A stretch of 64,000 bases of DNA from Hyphomicrobium sp. (GTDB lineage Bacteria > Pseudomonadota > Alphaproteobacteria > Rhizobiales > Hyphomicrobiaceae), in the NCBI GenBank assembly GCA_030148425.1, contig JASBTM010000008.1:310001-374000 (forward strand), given 5' to 3'. Below are positions 20,457 through 28,651 of this stretch, in pieces. The notes beneath the pieces are model-generated. The model did not search any database. It saw only the letters and a program-made list of their open reading frames with translations, and had not been told where the DNA came from. The translations under genes were made by a program, and so were the position numbers. Within the stretch, counting starts at the first letter, position 1. Every line of letters begins with the position of its first letter.

Positions 20457-20697
20457 ATCCCTGATCCTTCTAAGTGAACCCCGTCCCGCAACGCAAATGC
20501 AGCGCGTTCGTTCCGTGGTCAAGAGTGACAAACAGAAACGCAACACGGCAAGTACGATGTGACGCAGGCTCGCACATCATCTGCATAACAGCATGGCGTC
20601 GCTGGACGATAAGTCTCGCCGCGACTCTCGACCGCGACATCTGCATGATGCGCGCCAATGCTGTTTGAGTACATAGCTTTCGAAATGCTCTTATCGA

Positions 20698-21948
20698 CTA
20701 TGAGAGCGCCCGAACCTTACGATCAGGCATCTCGACAATCTCGGCGATTGGCAATCGCGGCGCCACCTGATTGCGCCCGTTTCGCTTGGCGGAATAGAGC
20801 GCGGCATCGGCGGCGGAGATGACAAGCCCGACTCGAATTTCGCGACTGAGAAACGCCGAAGCCACACCAAGACTGACTGTCACGACTTCCCCAGTGGGGA
20901 GCGCCGGATGCGGGATCGAGGCGTCTTGGACCGCACAGCGGATTCGCTCGGAAATCCGGACGGCCATCGGCATGTTGATCCCGCGCAGGATTACGATGAA
21001 CTCCTCGCCACCGAAACGGAAGACATCGTCGGAATAGTCGCGCAGTTCGCTCTGGATGATCCCGGCGACACGCTTCAGGCAAACGTCGCCCGCTTGATGC
21101 CCAGCCGTGTCGTTGAAGGATTTGAAATGGTCGATATCAAGCAGGACCACCGCCAATTCCTCCCCGCCCACGCTCGCCTGGTCGCAGGTTTCGATGGCTT
21201 CGTCGAGCGAACGCCGGTTGCGAAGGCCGGTCAGTGGATCGCGGTGGCTCTTCATATCGAGATCGCGCCGTTGAAAGCGCCCGCGGAGCGAGAGCAGGTA
21301 GTTCATTCGCGTCTCGCGCTCGAGCACGTAGGAAGCAAAGAGCGTGAGCACGACGGCGCAAGCGAACACAGTATTCGCCGAGATCCGGAACTCGAATGAA
21401 TATGCGGGCATCAGCGCCAACCCGATTGCGTGAATTGCGAAACACGCGAGACAGGCCGCCATCCCCCACCAAAACCGCACCCGCTGCACCATCGTCACAA
21501 ACAAAAGAATCAGAATGATCGCTTGATGCTGGGCATCGTGCTGCACGCTCCGACTGATCAGCATCAGGTATAGGAGGCTTCCGGCACCGAGCACGACTCC
21601 GCCGGCCGCCACCAAAAATTCGCGAACGCCAACGGTCGGATTTAAGTAGAGCGATGCGATCAGCAGTAACGCGATCGGCGTCACGACCCCGAGCCGCACC
21701 CAAAGAGCCGTCGTAAACGTCTCCGGAGAAATCAGCCAATCCGTGATCAGAAAGAGATCGTACAAGAGGATGCCGAACAGGCCGCCGAATACGAGTTGCC
21801 GGCATCGGTCACCCATGACCTCCTGCTCGAATGCGGTTTCGAGTTGTCGCGTAAATTTCAGTAGCGGAAAGCCCCCCGCGATCTCTCTTTCAAGTGTCGC
21901 ACGCTCAATGCCTGTGGGAATAGGTTCGTCCGTTACTCGTTCCATCAT
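20698..21948 (-). CDS. Membrane-bound GGDEF diguanylate cyclase
   Basis: A 416-residue inner-membrane cyclic di-GMP synthase. Residues about 45-215 contain six hydrophobic helices (for example LVFGGLFGILLYDLFLI), an uncharacterised membrane sensor. The GGDEF domain (about 235-400) has active-site FRFGGEEF. The residue three before the I-site Asp is Asp, not Arg (RDYSDD context), so a canonical RxxD inhibition site is absent. No EAL domain. Start 21948 has GGGGG about 9 bases upstream. Its signal is unknown. Confidence 0.92.
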   Translation of the reverse strand: MMERVTDEPIPTGIERATLEREIAGGFPLLKFTRQLETAFEQEVMGDRCRQLVFGGLFGILLYDLFLITDWLISPETFTTALWVRLGVVTPIALLLIASLYLNPTVGVREFLVAAGGVVLGAGSLLYLMLISRSVQHDAQHQAIILILLFVTMVQRVRFWWGMAACLACFAIHAIGLALMPAYSFEFRISANTVFACAVVLTLFASYVLERETRMNYLLSLRGRFQRRDLDMKSHRDPLTGLRNRRSLDEAIETCDQASVGGEELAVVLLDIDHFKSFNDTAGHQAGDVCLKRVAGIIQSELRDYSDDVFRFGGEEFIVILRGINMPMAVRISERIRCAVQDASIPHPALPTGEVVTVSLGVASAFLSREIRVGLVISAADAALYSAKRNGRNQVAPRLPIAEIVEMPDRKVRALS

Positions 21949-22323
21949 GTACGCGTCCCCCGACGCTCATCATGAGCGCTGGCAATGCCTGGAAGCTACG
22001 GAGGGGTCCTTAATACGAGGTACACAGAACAGCTAAACGGCCAAAGGAATTTCCCCGGCAAGAAACCTCCGAGCCGACCGTTCACCCACTGCAATGGCGG
22101 CATGCGACAAAAAATATTGTTTTTCAGGAGCTTGAGCAAAACTTCACTCATGATCCTGCGTCCGTTCGGTGACGGGCAGCGGCTATTGTACTTTTGGTGA
22201 TGGTGACCAGTTCGGCCCAGGCGCGATGTCGAGACGCAAAGGAACAGCCTCGCTTCTTCACGCGTTAAGGATGACATGAAGCAAGCATTCTAACGATCTG
22301 CACTTATCCAGAGGGAGATGACC
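21949..22323. other. Intergenic region without a supported gene
   Basis: About 375 bases between the divergent cyclase and the small lipoprotein gene. It contains an AT-rich stretch near 22088-22110. No ORF with a ribosome binding site or clear repeat is seen. Confidence 0.4.
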
Positions 22324-22455
22324 ATGAAAGTCGCTGCGCTTGGATTATGCGTCGTCGCGCTCATGCTCGGAGCATGCCGCCGGGAGACGCCGGAATATGC
22401 GCCAATGAAGCTCGGAGGAACGGCCGCCGCCTCTCAGGCCATGCCGCACCAGTAA
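22324..22455 (+). CDS. Very small lipoprotein
   Basis: A 43-residue ORF too short for the track. It begins MKVAALGLCVVALMLGACRR: a type II signal with lipobox LGAC, Cys18 being the acylated residue. The mature peptide is about 26 residues, ending MPHQ. GGGAG lies about 7 bases before the ATG. Small lipoproteins (entericidin-like in size) are often envelope-stress related; no function can be assigned here. Confidence 0.7.
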   Translation: MKVAALGLCVVALMLGACRRETPEYAPMKLGGTAAASQAMPHQ

Positions 22456-22680
22456 GTAAATCGTCAAATGCGCCTGGTCTTTTCAAGCATTTAGGCATCT
22501 GTGCAGCGCTGCCGCCACGCATTCGTCGTCTCGGCAGCACTGCTTCACTTTGGCTATTGTGAGCGGGCCTGAGTCGAACTTACCGTTGAGGCAACGTCAG
22601 AAGAAACGCTTTCGGGATAACGCCCAGGATAGATCGAACGGCAGATGACTGCCGCATCGAGCCAATTCTTTGGAGCGATC

Positions 22681-22803
22681 ATGACCGAAAAGACCGACGT
22701 GACCTTCCTCCTTGCTCTACTGATTTTGACGATTGTTGGCTTGGTCGCCTCTTCAGCCACTCATGCGGAAGAAGCGATTTCAGCAGCGCTGTCGTTGCGG
22801 TAG
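22681..22803 (+). CDS. Possible small exported or membrane peptide
   Basis: A 40-residue ORF not in the track, with a hydrophobic segment FLLALLILTIVGLVASS followed by ATHAEEA, a plausible signal peptidase site or single TM helix. GGAG is 6 bases upstream of the ATG. No family recognised; it could be spurious. Confidence 0.4.
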   Translation: MTEKTDVTFLLALLILTIVGLVASSATHAEEAISAALSLR

Positions 22804-22909
22804 TCGACGCTGCGAACTCAGCGTAATTCCGGAGCTGGTCTTTCCAGCGCGGCTTATTGTTTTTGGAAGTCATGACAGACCGGTCAAACCGTCGTCGCCA
22901 TGCGCTCCT

Positions 22910-23971
22910 TCAGTCGTAGATGTAAGTCACCATAAAGGTCCGGTCGGCCAAGTTGGAGCCCGCGGGAGGAATTGGGTAGCTCGTCTGCCGTGCCGCGAAC
23001 ACGACATCCTGGTTGAGCGACGAATCCTTCGACCCAGCGAGCAACTTCACGTTGACCACGTTGCCGCTCTCGGACAGCAAAATCTGCACCGTCACGCGAC
23101 CCAGAGTATTCGTCAGCTGCGGCATCGTCTGTTGCAGGGCACGTATCACAGCCCGTGCGAATGCATCGTTGAGACCTGATCGCGTGATGCCGGGCGGACG
23201 CTGAAATGCCGCTGCGCCACCACCACCGCTAAAACTCGGAGCGACAGCCTGCGGCGAGAAATCGAGCGCTGCGACCTTCTTCTGCGCCTTCGCGGAAGAC
23301 TTCGCCGCCTGCTTGGTCGTGCTCGGCTTCTTCGTTTCGTGCTTCGGCTCCGGCTTTTGCTCCGGTTTAGGTTTCGGCGTGTCCGAACTCTGCGATTTCG
23401 ACGGATCGTTATCCTGCAGCGAGAAGAGATCAGGCGGCTGGCTGTCAGGATTGAGATCGTCCGGCTTCGCCACATCCTGTGGCTCGGGTTTCGCCGGATC
23501 GGCATCCTGCGGCAGATCGGGTTCCGCGGTTTCCTGCTGCTGCGGCGCTTCCTGAGGCGGCGGCTGCTGCGGCACGGGCGGCTGCGGTTCCTGCTTTGCC
23601 TGCTCTGGCTGCGGCGGAGTCGGCGGCTTTTGCTCCTGAGGCTGCTGTTCGGGTTTGGCCTTTTGCTCTTGCTGCGTCGGCGCGATCGGGCCTGGAGGCG
23701 GCGTTACCTGGTCGGCAAAAGTCACTTTGCTGTTGAGATCTTGCTCGGTCACGAGCGAAACGCTGATGGCGTCGTCCGCGCCCTTTTCGCTGCCGAGACG
23801 CTTGTCTCCGCCGCCGTCTCTTGCTGCGCTTATAAAAAAGGACGCGTGCAGGAGAACAGCGACCGCGAGCGCGATGTAGAAATTCCGCTCGCGTTTCGTC
23901 GTCCCCGCACTCCAATGTGCGAAGCCTGCAACAGAAAGACCGGCCGTTTGCCCCACGTTTTCGGCAGTCAT
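22910..23971 (-). CDS. TonB-like energy transducer with Pro/Gln-rich stalk
   Basis: A 353-residue TonB/TolA-like protein. It has a cytoplasmic N-terminus, one TM helix (NFYIALAVAVLLHASFF, about 31-47), a long periplasmic stalk very rich in Pro, Gln, Glu and Lys (about 90-250) and a C-terminal TonB-type domain (about 255-353) containing GRVTVQILLSESGNVVNVKL and ending YPIPP...TYIYD. It would couple the proton gradient, via ExbB/ExbD, to outer-membrane transport or envelope function; exbBD are not adjacent, so the exact partner is unknown. No strong Shine-Dalgarno. Confidence 0.85.
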   Translation of the reverse strand: MTAENVGQTAGLSVAGFAHWSAGTTKRERNFYIALAVAVLLHASFFISAARDGGGDKRLGSEKGADDAISVSLVTEQDLNSKVTFADQVTPPPGPIAPTQQEQKAKPEQQPQEQKPPTPPQPEQAKQEPQPPVPQQPPPQEAPQQQETAEPDLPQDADPAKPEPQDVAKPDDLNPDSQPPDLFSLQDNDPSKSQSSDTPKPKPEQKPEPKHETKKPSTTKQAAKSSAKAQKKVAALDFSPQAVAPSFSGGGGAAAFQRPPGITRSGLNDAFARAVIRALQQTMPQLTNTLGRVTVQILLSESGNVVNVKLLAGSKDSSLNQDVVFAARQTSYPIPPAGSNLADRTFMVTYIYD

Positions 23972-24188
23972 GTGCCCAAGCTTAATCCCGACGGCATGAG
24001 ACTACGACGCTTGCCCCAAGCGCCGCCAACAATGATAAATGATCGGCGAAAAAAGGCCGAGATGCCGTACCCGCGATTATCTGTGCATGCGCCCGGAGGT
24101 CGCGGGAAAAATCCTGACCATCCCCAGAATTATGGCGATTCGCTGAATAAGTTGATTTTTCCCTGCCTCTATGTCCGGAACCGCAACC

Positions 24189-25025
24189 ATGGCGCGCAAA
24201 ACGGAACCTACCGGCCGAGGTTTGATCCGTGCGGGAATCGGAGGCTGGACGTTCGAACCTTGGCGCGGTGTATTCTATCCTGAAGGCTTGGCCCACGCGA
24301 AGGAATTGCATTACGCCAGCCGTCAGCTGGCCACGATCGAGATCAACGGCACCTACTATCGCACCCAAAAACCGTCGACGTTTGCGAGCTGGGCGAAAGA
24401 TACGCCTCCGGATTTCGTCTTCTCGCTGAAAGGCCCGCGCTACGCCACCAACCGTCGCGTACTCGCGGAGGCTGGCGAATCCGTCACGCGATTTGTCGAT
24501 TCAGGCATAGCGGAGCTTGGCGAAAAGCTCGGTCCCCTGCTTTGGCAATTCGCGCCGACGAAGAAATTCGACGAGCACGACTTCGGCGCATTTCTCGACC
24601 TCCTGCCTAAGAAGGCCGCCGGATGCCCATTGAAGCATGCTGTCGAGGTCCGTCACGCATCGTTCTGCACGGCGGAATTCGTGTCGCTTGCCCGCAAAAA
24701 ATCGGTTGCCATCGTCTTCGCCGATCACGCGACCTACCCCGCAATCGCCGATGTGACGAGCGACTTCGTCTACGCACGCCTTCAAACGGGGAAGGATTCG
24801 ATCCCGACGGCCTATAAGCCGGCAGACCTCAACCAATGGTCGGAGCGCGCGAAGATCTGGGCAAGCGGTGGCACGCCCGACGATCTCCCAATCATGGATC
24901 CGTCGCACAAGCTCTCACGCACGTCACGCGACGTGTTCATTTACTTCATTCATGAAGGAAAAGTACGAGCCCCCGCGGCCGCGATGGCGTTTCAGAAGCG
25001 CGTTGCGCCGACCGGAAAATCTTGA
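24189..25025 (+). CDS. DUF72 (YecE-like) family protein
   Basis: A 278-residue TIM-barrel-type DUF72 protein. Hallmarks are GIGGWTFEPWRGVFYP near the N-terminus, INGTYYR, FVFSLKGPRYATN, the LLWQFAPTKKFD strand, HAVEVRH, and a C-terminal DVFIYFIHEGKVRAP. Function of the family is unsettled. The track start (24171) and ATG 24189 are both possible; the latter has GGAA about 8 bases upstream. It is convergent with msrB across a terminator hairpin. Confidence 0.92.
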   Translation: MARKTEPTGRGLIRAGIGGWTFEPWRGVFYPEGLAHAKELHYASRQLATIEINGTYYRTQKPSTFASWAKDTPPDFVFSLKGPRYATNRRVLAEAGESVTRFVDSGIAELGEKLGPLLWQFAPTKKFDEHDFGAFLDLLPKKAAGCPLKHAVEVRHASFCTAEFVSLARKKSVAIVFADHATYPAIADVTSDFVYARLQTGKDSIPTAYKPADLNQWSERAKIWASGGTPDDLPIMDPSHKLSRTSRDVFIYFIHEGKVRAPAAAMAFQKRVAPTGKS

Positions 25026-25042
25026 CCCGCAAAGGTGCGAAA

Positions 25043-25067
25043 AAGGCGCCGGCACCGCCAGCGCCTT
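25043..25067 (-). terminator. Intrinsic terminator after msrB
   Basis: Minus-strand stem AAGGCGC/GCGCCTT followed by TTT, between the convergent DUF72 and msrB genes; it may serve both. Confidence 0.55.
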
Positions 25068-25086
25068 CCAAACGATTTCGCCGCAA

Positions 25087-25494
25087 TTACTTCGTCGGCT
25101 TGTCCTCGTCGAGGTTGAGGCACACCGAGTTGATGCAATAGCGCTTGCCGCTTTCCGTCGGGCCATCGTCAAAGACGTGACCCAAGTGCGAGCCGCATCG
25201 CGCGCAGGTAATCTCGGTGCGCACCATGCCGTGCGACGCATCGGTGTGATAATCGACGGCGCCCGGCAAAGCCTCATCGAATGATGGCCAGCCCGTACCG
25301 GAATCGAACTTTGCGTCGGAAGAAAAAAGCGGGTTGCCGCACGCGGCGCAGGTGAATGTTCCGTCGGCCTCGGCATGCAGATATTCGCCGGTGAAAGGAG
25401 CTTCCGTCCCCTTCTCGCGAAGTATCCGATATTGTTCTGGCGTCAGCAGCTTGCGCCATTCGGTCTCGTCGACCGGCATTGATTTCTTGTCCAT
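25087..25494 (-). CDS. msrB: Peptide methionine-R-sulfoxide reductase
   Basis: Reduces methionine-R-sulfoxide in proteins using thioredoxin. All features of MsrB are present: zinc cysteines 49/52 (CAAC) and 97/100 (CARC), GTGWPSF (66-72), HLGHVF and catalytic Cys120 in RYCIN. At 135 residues it is a normal cytosolic MsrB. ATG 25494 is preferred to the extended 25548 ORF, though the Shine-Dalgarno is weak. No msrA is adjacent. Confidence 0.97.
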   Translation of the reverse strand: MDKKSMPVDETEWRKLLTPEQYRILREKGTEAPFTGEYLHAEADGTFTCAACGNPLFSSDAKFDSGTGWPSFDEALPGAVDYHTDASHGMVRTEITCARCGSHLGHVFDDGPTESGKRYCINSVCLNLDEDKPTK

Positions 25495-25555
25495 GGCCGG
25501 AATATCGGCGGAACGGGCCCGGTCTTCAAGAGCGGATGCACGGCGCATCGACTTC

Positions 25556-25798
25556 TTATCTGGCGGTTCTCCGCCAGCGCCTCAGATTGATCTCGCGGGG
25601 CCGCGGCGGCCCATACTGCGGATAATGGCCGCTCGGGCGCCCCCAGCGGCGTAACAGTTCCATGTCATACGAACTCGCGACGCCCGCACGGTAATTGGCC
25701 CTGGCGTGCTCGACGTCGAATATCGTCTGCGCCTTTGCCGTTCCTCCAATCAGGGGCACAGCAGCGAAAGCCAAAAGCAGACATGCGGCGATTTTCAT
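25556..25798 (-). CDS. Small exported protein
   Basis: An 80-residue protein with signal peptide MKIAACLLLAFAAVPLIGG (cleavage near AKA-Q) and a mature part with ANYRAGVASSYDMELLRRWG then a Pro/Arg-rich tail. TTG 25810 opens the track ORF; ATG 25798 is preferred. Directly upstream of msrB on the same strand with a 61-base gap, so possibly co-transcribed. Function unknown. Confidence 0.6.
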   Translation of the reverse strand: MKIAACLLLAFAAVPLIGGTAKAQTIFDVEHARANYRAGVASSYDMELLRRWGRPSGHYPQYGPPRPREINLRRWRRTAR

Positions 25799-26092
25799 AA
25801 CCAAACCCAACTAACGGCCAGCCACACCGTGATTTGCAAATATTCAGCCACGGCCCAGAATAGGCGAATTCACCCTTCGGCGCCCGACAGGTCCAAAATA
25901 TAGTGACCGCAGTCTTTACTTGCGAGAACAGCCCGAAAGTCTCGCTCTGCTCATAAGCCGTTCGCTGGCCCGGACGTCTAAACGCCTCGCGCTTGCCACG
26001 TTCGAGATGCGAATCTGCTAGAAAGGGAGAATAATTCCGGGGCTCCGTGGCGAACGCCGTGGCCCTTCGCCCAAGCAACGATGGAGCACATC

Positions 26093-26377
26093 ATGTCGGA
26101 CCGGACTCAACTTGCCATCGGCCGCAACTCGATATCGGTGCCGCGACTGACGAAACGGTTCGTCGAAGCCGTGATCGCAACCGCGCTGACGTCGGTCGTC
26201 GCCTTCGTAATTCTGGTTCTGAACAACGTCCTGACCAACCGCGGCGGTTGGATCGAGGGGTTCAACGTCTGGCAGGCATTCATGCGCCAGCCTGCAATTC
26301 TCGGGACGATGCTGCTGACGTCCCTGGTCACAGTGCTTTTCCTGTCGTGGCAGCGCGACCGCGAGACGAAGCGCTGA
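26093..26377 (+). CDS. Small two-helix membrane protein
   Basis: A 94-residue protein with two TM helices (AVIATALTSVVAFVILVLNNVL and AILGTMLLTSLVTVLFLSW) and a charged C-terminus. ATG 26093 has GGAG 6 bases upstream, better than ATG 26081. Its transcript ends at a strong bidirectional hairpin. No family recognised. Confidence 0.6.
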   Translation: MSDRTQLAIGRNSISVPRLTKRFVEAVIATALTSVVAFVILVLNNVLTNRGGWIEGFNVWQAFMRQPAILGTMLLTSLVTVLFLSWQRDRETKR

Positions 26378-26401
26378 TCTCAGGGTGCCAGCGCCCAAAC
26401 G

Positions 26402-26431
26402 AAAACGGCGAGACATAGATCTCGCCGTTTT
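26402..26431. terminator. Bidirectional intrinsic terminator
   Basis: A perfect 12-bp inverted repeat AAAACGGCGAGA/TCTCGCCGTTTT with a six-base loop lies between convergent genes. Both orientations end in a short T run. Confidence 0.8.
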
Positions 26432-26476
26432 GAATTTGGGGAAACCTTGGATTTGCCAGCTTGAGCCGGCTTCTGG

Positions 26477-26896
26477 TTATTTCTTCAGGGCCGCGTTGCA
26501 CTGGCTGTAATAGCCGCCGCCCTTCTGGATCCACTTGAGACCGCCGTTGCCGCCGTTCCCTTTGTTGGCCTTGTACTGATCGAGGCAGGTGTGCATGCGC
26601 GCCTTGCCTGCGGTCTCTTTAGCGTATTTGCTGTCGACGGCCTTGGGGAATACCGCGCCCGATGCCGCCGTCGCCGTATCGACTTTGGCTGCGGGCTTCT
26701 CTTCGGTTCCGGCATCCGCGCCTGCGCATTCCTTCTTGCGGAATTCGTTCCAGGTCTGACCGTTCAGCGTACCCGCGGATTTCGCCGCCTGATATTTCAC
26801 GCCGCACTCTTTGGATGACAGGGCGAAGCCAGGGCTAGCACCCGCGACGGCGAAAGCGGCGAGTACAGCTGCAAATACCATGTTACGTGAAGTCAT
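26477..26896 (-). CDS. Small exported protein with paired cysteines
   Basis: A 139-residue protein with signal peptide MTSRNMVFAAVLAAFAVAGA (cleavage near GFA). The mature part has two Cys-bearing helical segments (KECGVKYQAAKSAG..TWNEFRKKEC and HTCLDQYKANK...YYSQCNAALKK) joined by an Ala/Thr-rich linker; the two halves look like related motifs. AGGAGA precedes the ATG. Similar small proteins recur in Hyphomicrobiales. Function unknown. Confidence 0.7.
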   Translation of the reverse strand: MTSRNMVFAAVLAAFAVAGASPGFALSSKECGVKYQAAKSAGTLNGQTWNEFRKKECAGADAGTEEKPAAKVDTATAASGAVFPKAVDSKYAKETAGKARMHTCLDQYKANKGNGGNGGLKWIQKGGGYYSQCNAALKK

Positions 26897-27187
26897 ATGA
26901 GGTCTCTCCTAGGACGGCGCATGGGCGAACACGACCCATGACAGGAATGATACCGCCACATTCCGGCTGGCTCAAAGGCACAAGCGGCCCTCCAGTCACC
27001 TAGAGCGATAGGGTATATGAGCTTGGCCGATTTGCGGGAATGCAAATCGTTTTGACTTACAAAAAAGTATAAGCCATTCGAACATTTTCATCATTCGCAG
27101 GGATTTCGACCGGCTTCAATGGCCGACGAACCACTTCTTAAGGTCAATAAATTGCCCATACAATCATCGATCCTTGAGGAGACCGGA

Positions 27188-27637
27188 ATGGTCCGCAGAC
27201 CGCCGACCCACCGCATAGTTGTAGCCTGCTTGGCGGCAGCTTGGGTTTCAGTCGGGTGCGGGACCGCATCGGCGACCGAGCCTGTTAAGGACCTCCTGGT
27301 AGCCACACGGGCGGCAATTGCCGCGACGAACCTGACGCCCTTCGATATTGGCTCCCGGTACGGTCAGGCGCTTGGCGCTTCCGAGACGTGCCCCGGGGGA
27401 AAATTGACCGCCAAAGCTGCGGTCCTTCCGTCTGTCTACGCCGACGCCAAGCTCGCGGAATTCGGCGCCCAGGAAAAGAAAATCTATGATGCCTGGATGC
27501 GCGTGAAACACTGCGTCCGCGACGACACGCCAGGCCAATGCAAGGTTATTATCGATGAGAGCTGCGCCACGGCCCTCTCCGAAATCGGACCGTCAGGCTC
27601 CGCCGTGCCGGGATTGTTCGAAATCTCGCGGCCCTAG
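27188..27637 (+). CDS. Exported hypothetical protein
   Basis: A 149-residue protein with a basic N-region and hydrophobic signal (IVVACLAAAWVSVGC, cleavage near ASA). The mature domain has cysteines in ASETCPG, VKHCV, GQCKV and ESCATA. GAGGAG lies about 7 bases upstream of ATG 27188, so the 27119 start in the track is rejected. No family recognised. Confidence 0.65.
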   Translation: MVRRPPTHRIVVACLAAAWVSVGCGTASATEPVKDLLVATRAAIAATNLTPFDIGSRYGQALGASETCPGGKLTAKAAVLPSVYADAKLAEFGAQEKKIYDAWMRVKHCVRDDTPGQCKVIIDESCATALSEIGPSGSAVPGLFEISRP

Positions 27638-27663
27638 TCACACGGCCCCAATTCATCAGCCCG

Positions 27664-27969
27664 TCACGCAGACTGACGCTCACTCCTCCACCAACGCACC
27701 ACAAACGCGACGCCCTCCACCAACGCCCAGATAAAAAGAACCACGGTCAGAATCGAAAATGCAATCCAACCGAGGCTCGCAGTCAGTGACAGGCTGACCA
27801 ACAGCGGCTCGAAATCAAAGCCGAACGCCGGGCACGGCGCGCTCGCGGCATCATTCATTTCGCAGCCCAAAAGGGACGCCAGGAGCGCCGCAGCGATGAC
27901 GCCCGAAAACGGCGCCAAGGCTAACACGGTCGAGAACGCAACGATGAACCAGCGAAAGCGATAAAGCAC
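27664..27969 (-). CDS. Small two-helix membrane protein
   Basis: A protein of about 101 residues with two TM segments (FIVAFSTVLALAPFSGVIAAALLASLL and SLGWIAFSILTVVLFIWALVEGVAFVV) and a loop carrying two cysteines. The start is uncertain: GTG 27969 has GGAGGG close upstream (4 bases), while TTG 28008 has GAGGGA at 7 bases. No family recognised. Convergent with the preceding exported protein. Confidence 0.55.
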   Translation of the reverse strand: MLYRFRWFIVAFSTVLALAPFSGVIAAALLASLLGCEMNDAASAPCPAFGFDFEPLLVSLSLTASLGWIAFSILTVVLFIWALVEGVAFVVRWWRSERQSA

Positions 27970-28158
27970 GCACCCTCCGCGGCGGAGCCGCAGGCGACCG
28001 TAGAACAACTGCCCGTCCCTCTAAACCGGCGGAAATCCGTTTGTGCACGCCATTGATCGATTGAGGTTAACGCCCCTCGTCCAGGCGCCTCCATCCTTCC
28101 TATTGATCAAATAGATTTCGCCCCTTAAGGGCCTCCGGACCAGGAAGGAACCTCGCCA

Positions 28159-28569
28159 ATGGCCGATCTCTCGAAATTACGCGCTGGATTGAGTGGATCG
28201 GTCAGCATGCCGGTAACCGAGGACCGCCTGGCGACGCAGGTCGGCAGCGGCGACGTCCCCGTCTTCGCCAGTCCGATGCTGATTTTGGCCATGGAAGCGG
28301 CCGCAGTCGCATGCCTTCGCGGCCACCTGCCGGACGATTACCAAAGCCTCGGCTACCACCTCGACGTCAAACACACAGCCCCCACCCCTCTCGGGGCAAC
28401 TGTGACAGCGACGGCCACGATAAAATCTATCGATGGCCGAAAGGTCACATTCGACGTCTCTGCTCACGACGGCGTCGAACCCATCGGAACAGGCGTTCAC
28501 ATCCGGATTATCGTTGACACACCGCGTTTCATGGCGCGCATTGCCGCGAAATCCCAAACACGGGGCTAG
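28159..28569 (+). CDS. FlK-like acyl-CoA thioesterase (hotdog fold)
   Basis: A 136-residue hotdog protein of the fluoroacetyl-CoA-thioesterase-like family. Diagnostic segments are VTEDRLATQVGSGDVPVFAS, LILAMEAAAV (active-site Glu region), VKHTAPTPLGA (active-site His) and GRKVTFDVSAHDG. The substrate is unlikely to be fluoroacetyl-CoA here; members act as general thioesterases. AAGGAA is about 9 bases upstream of the ATG. Confidence 0.9.
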   Translation: MADLSKLRAGLSGSVSMPVTEDRLATQVGSGDVPVFASPMLILAMEAAAVACLRGHLPDDYQSLGYHLDVKHTAPTPLGATVTATATIKSIDGRKVTFDVSAHDGVEPIGTGVHIRIIVDTPRFMARIAAKSQTRG

Positions 28570-28651
28570 GAAAAGCCCGGCAATCGTTTGCTCCCGTTCA
28601 TCTCGAGTCATCTATCGAGCCTTGAGCAAACCACACTGGAGCCGCAATGCC

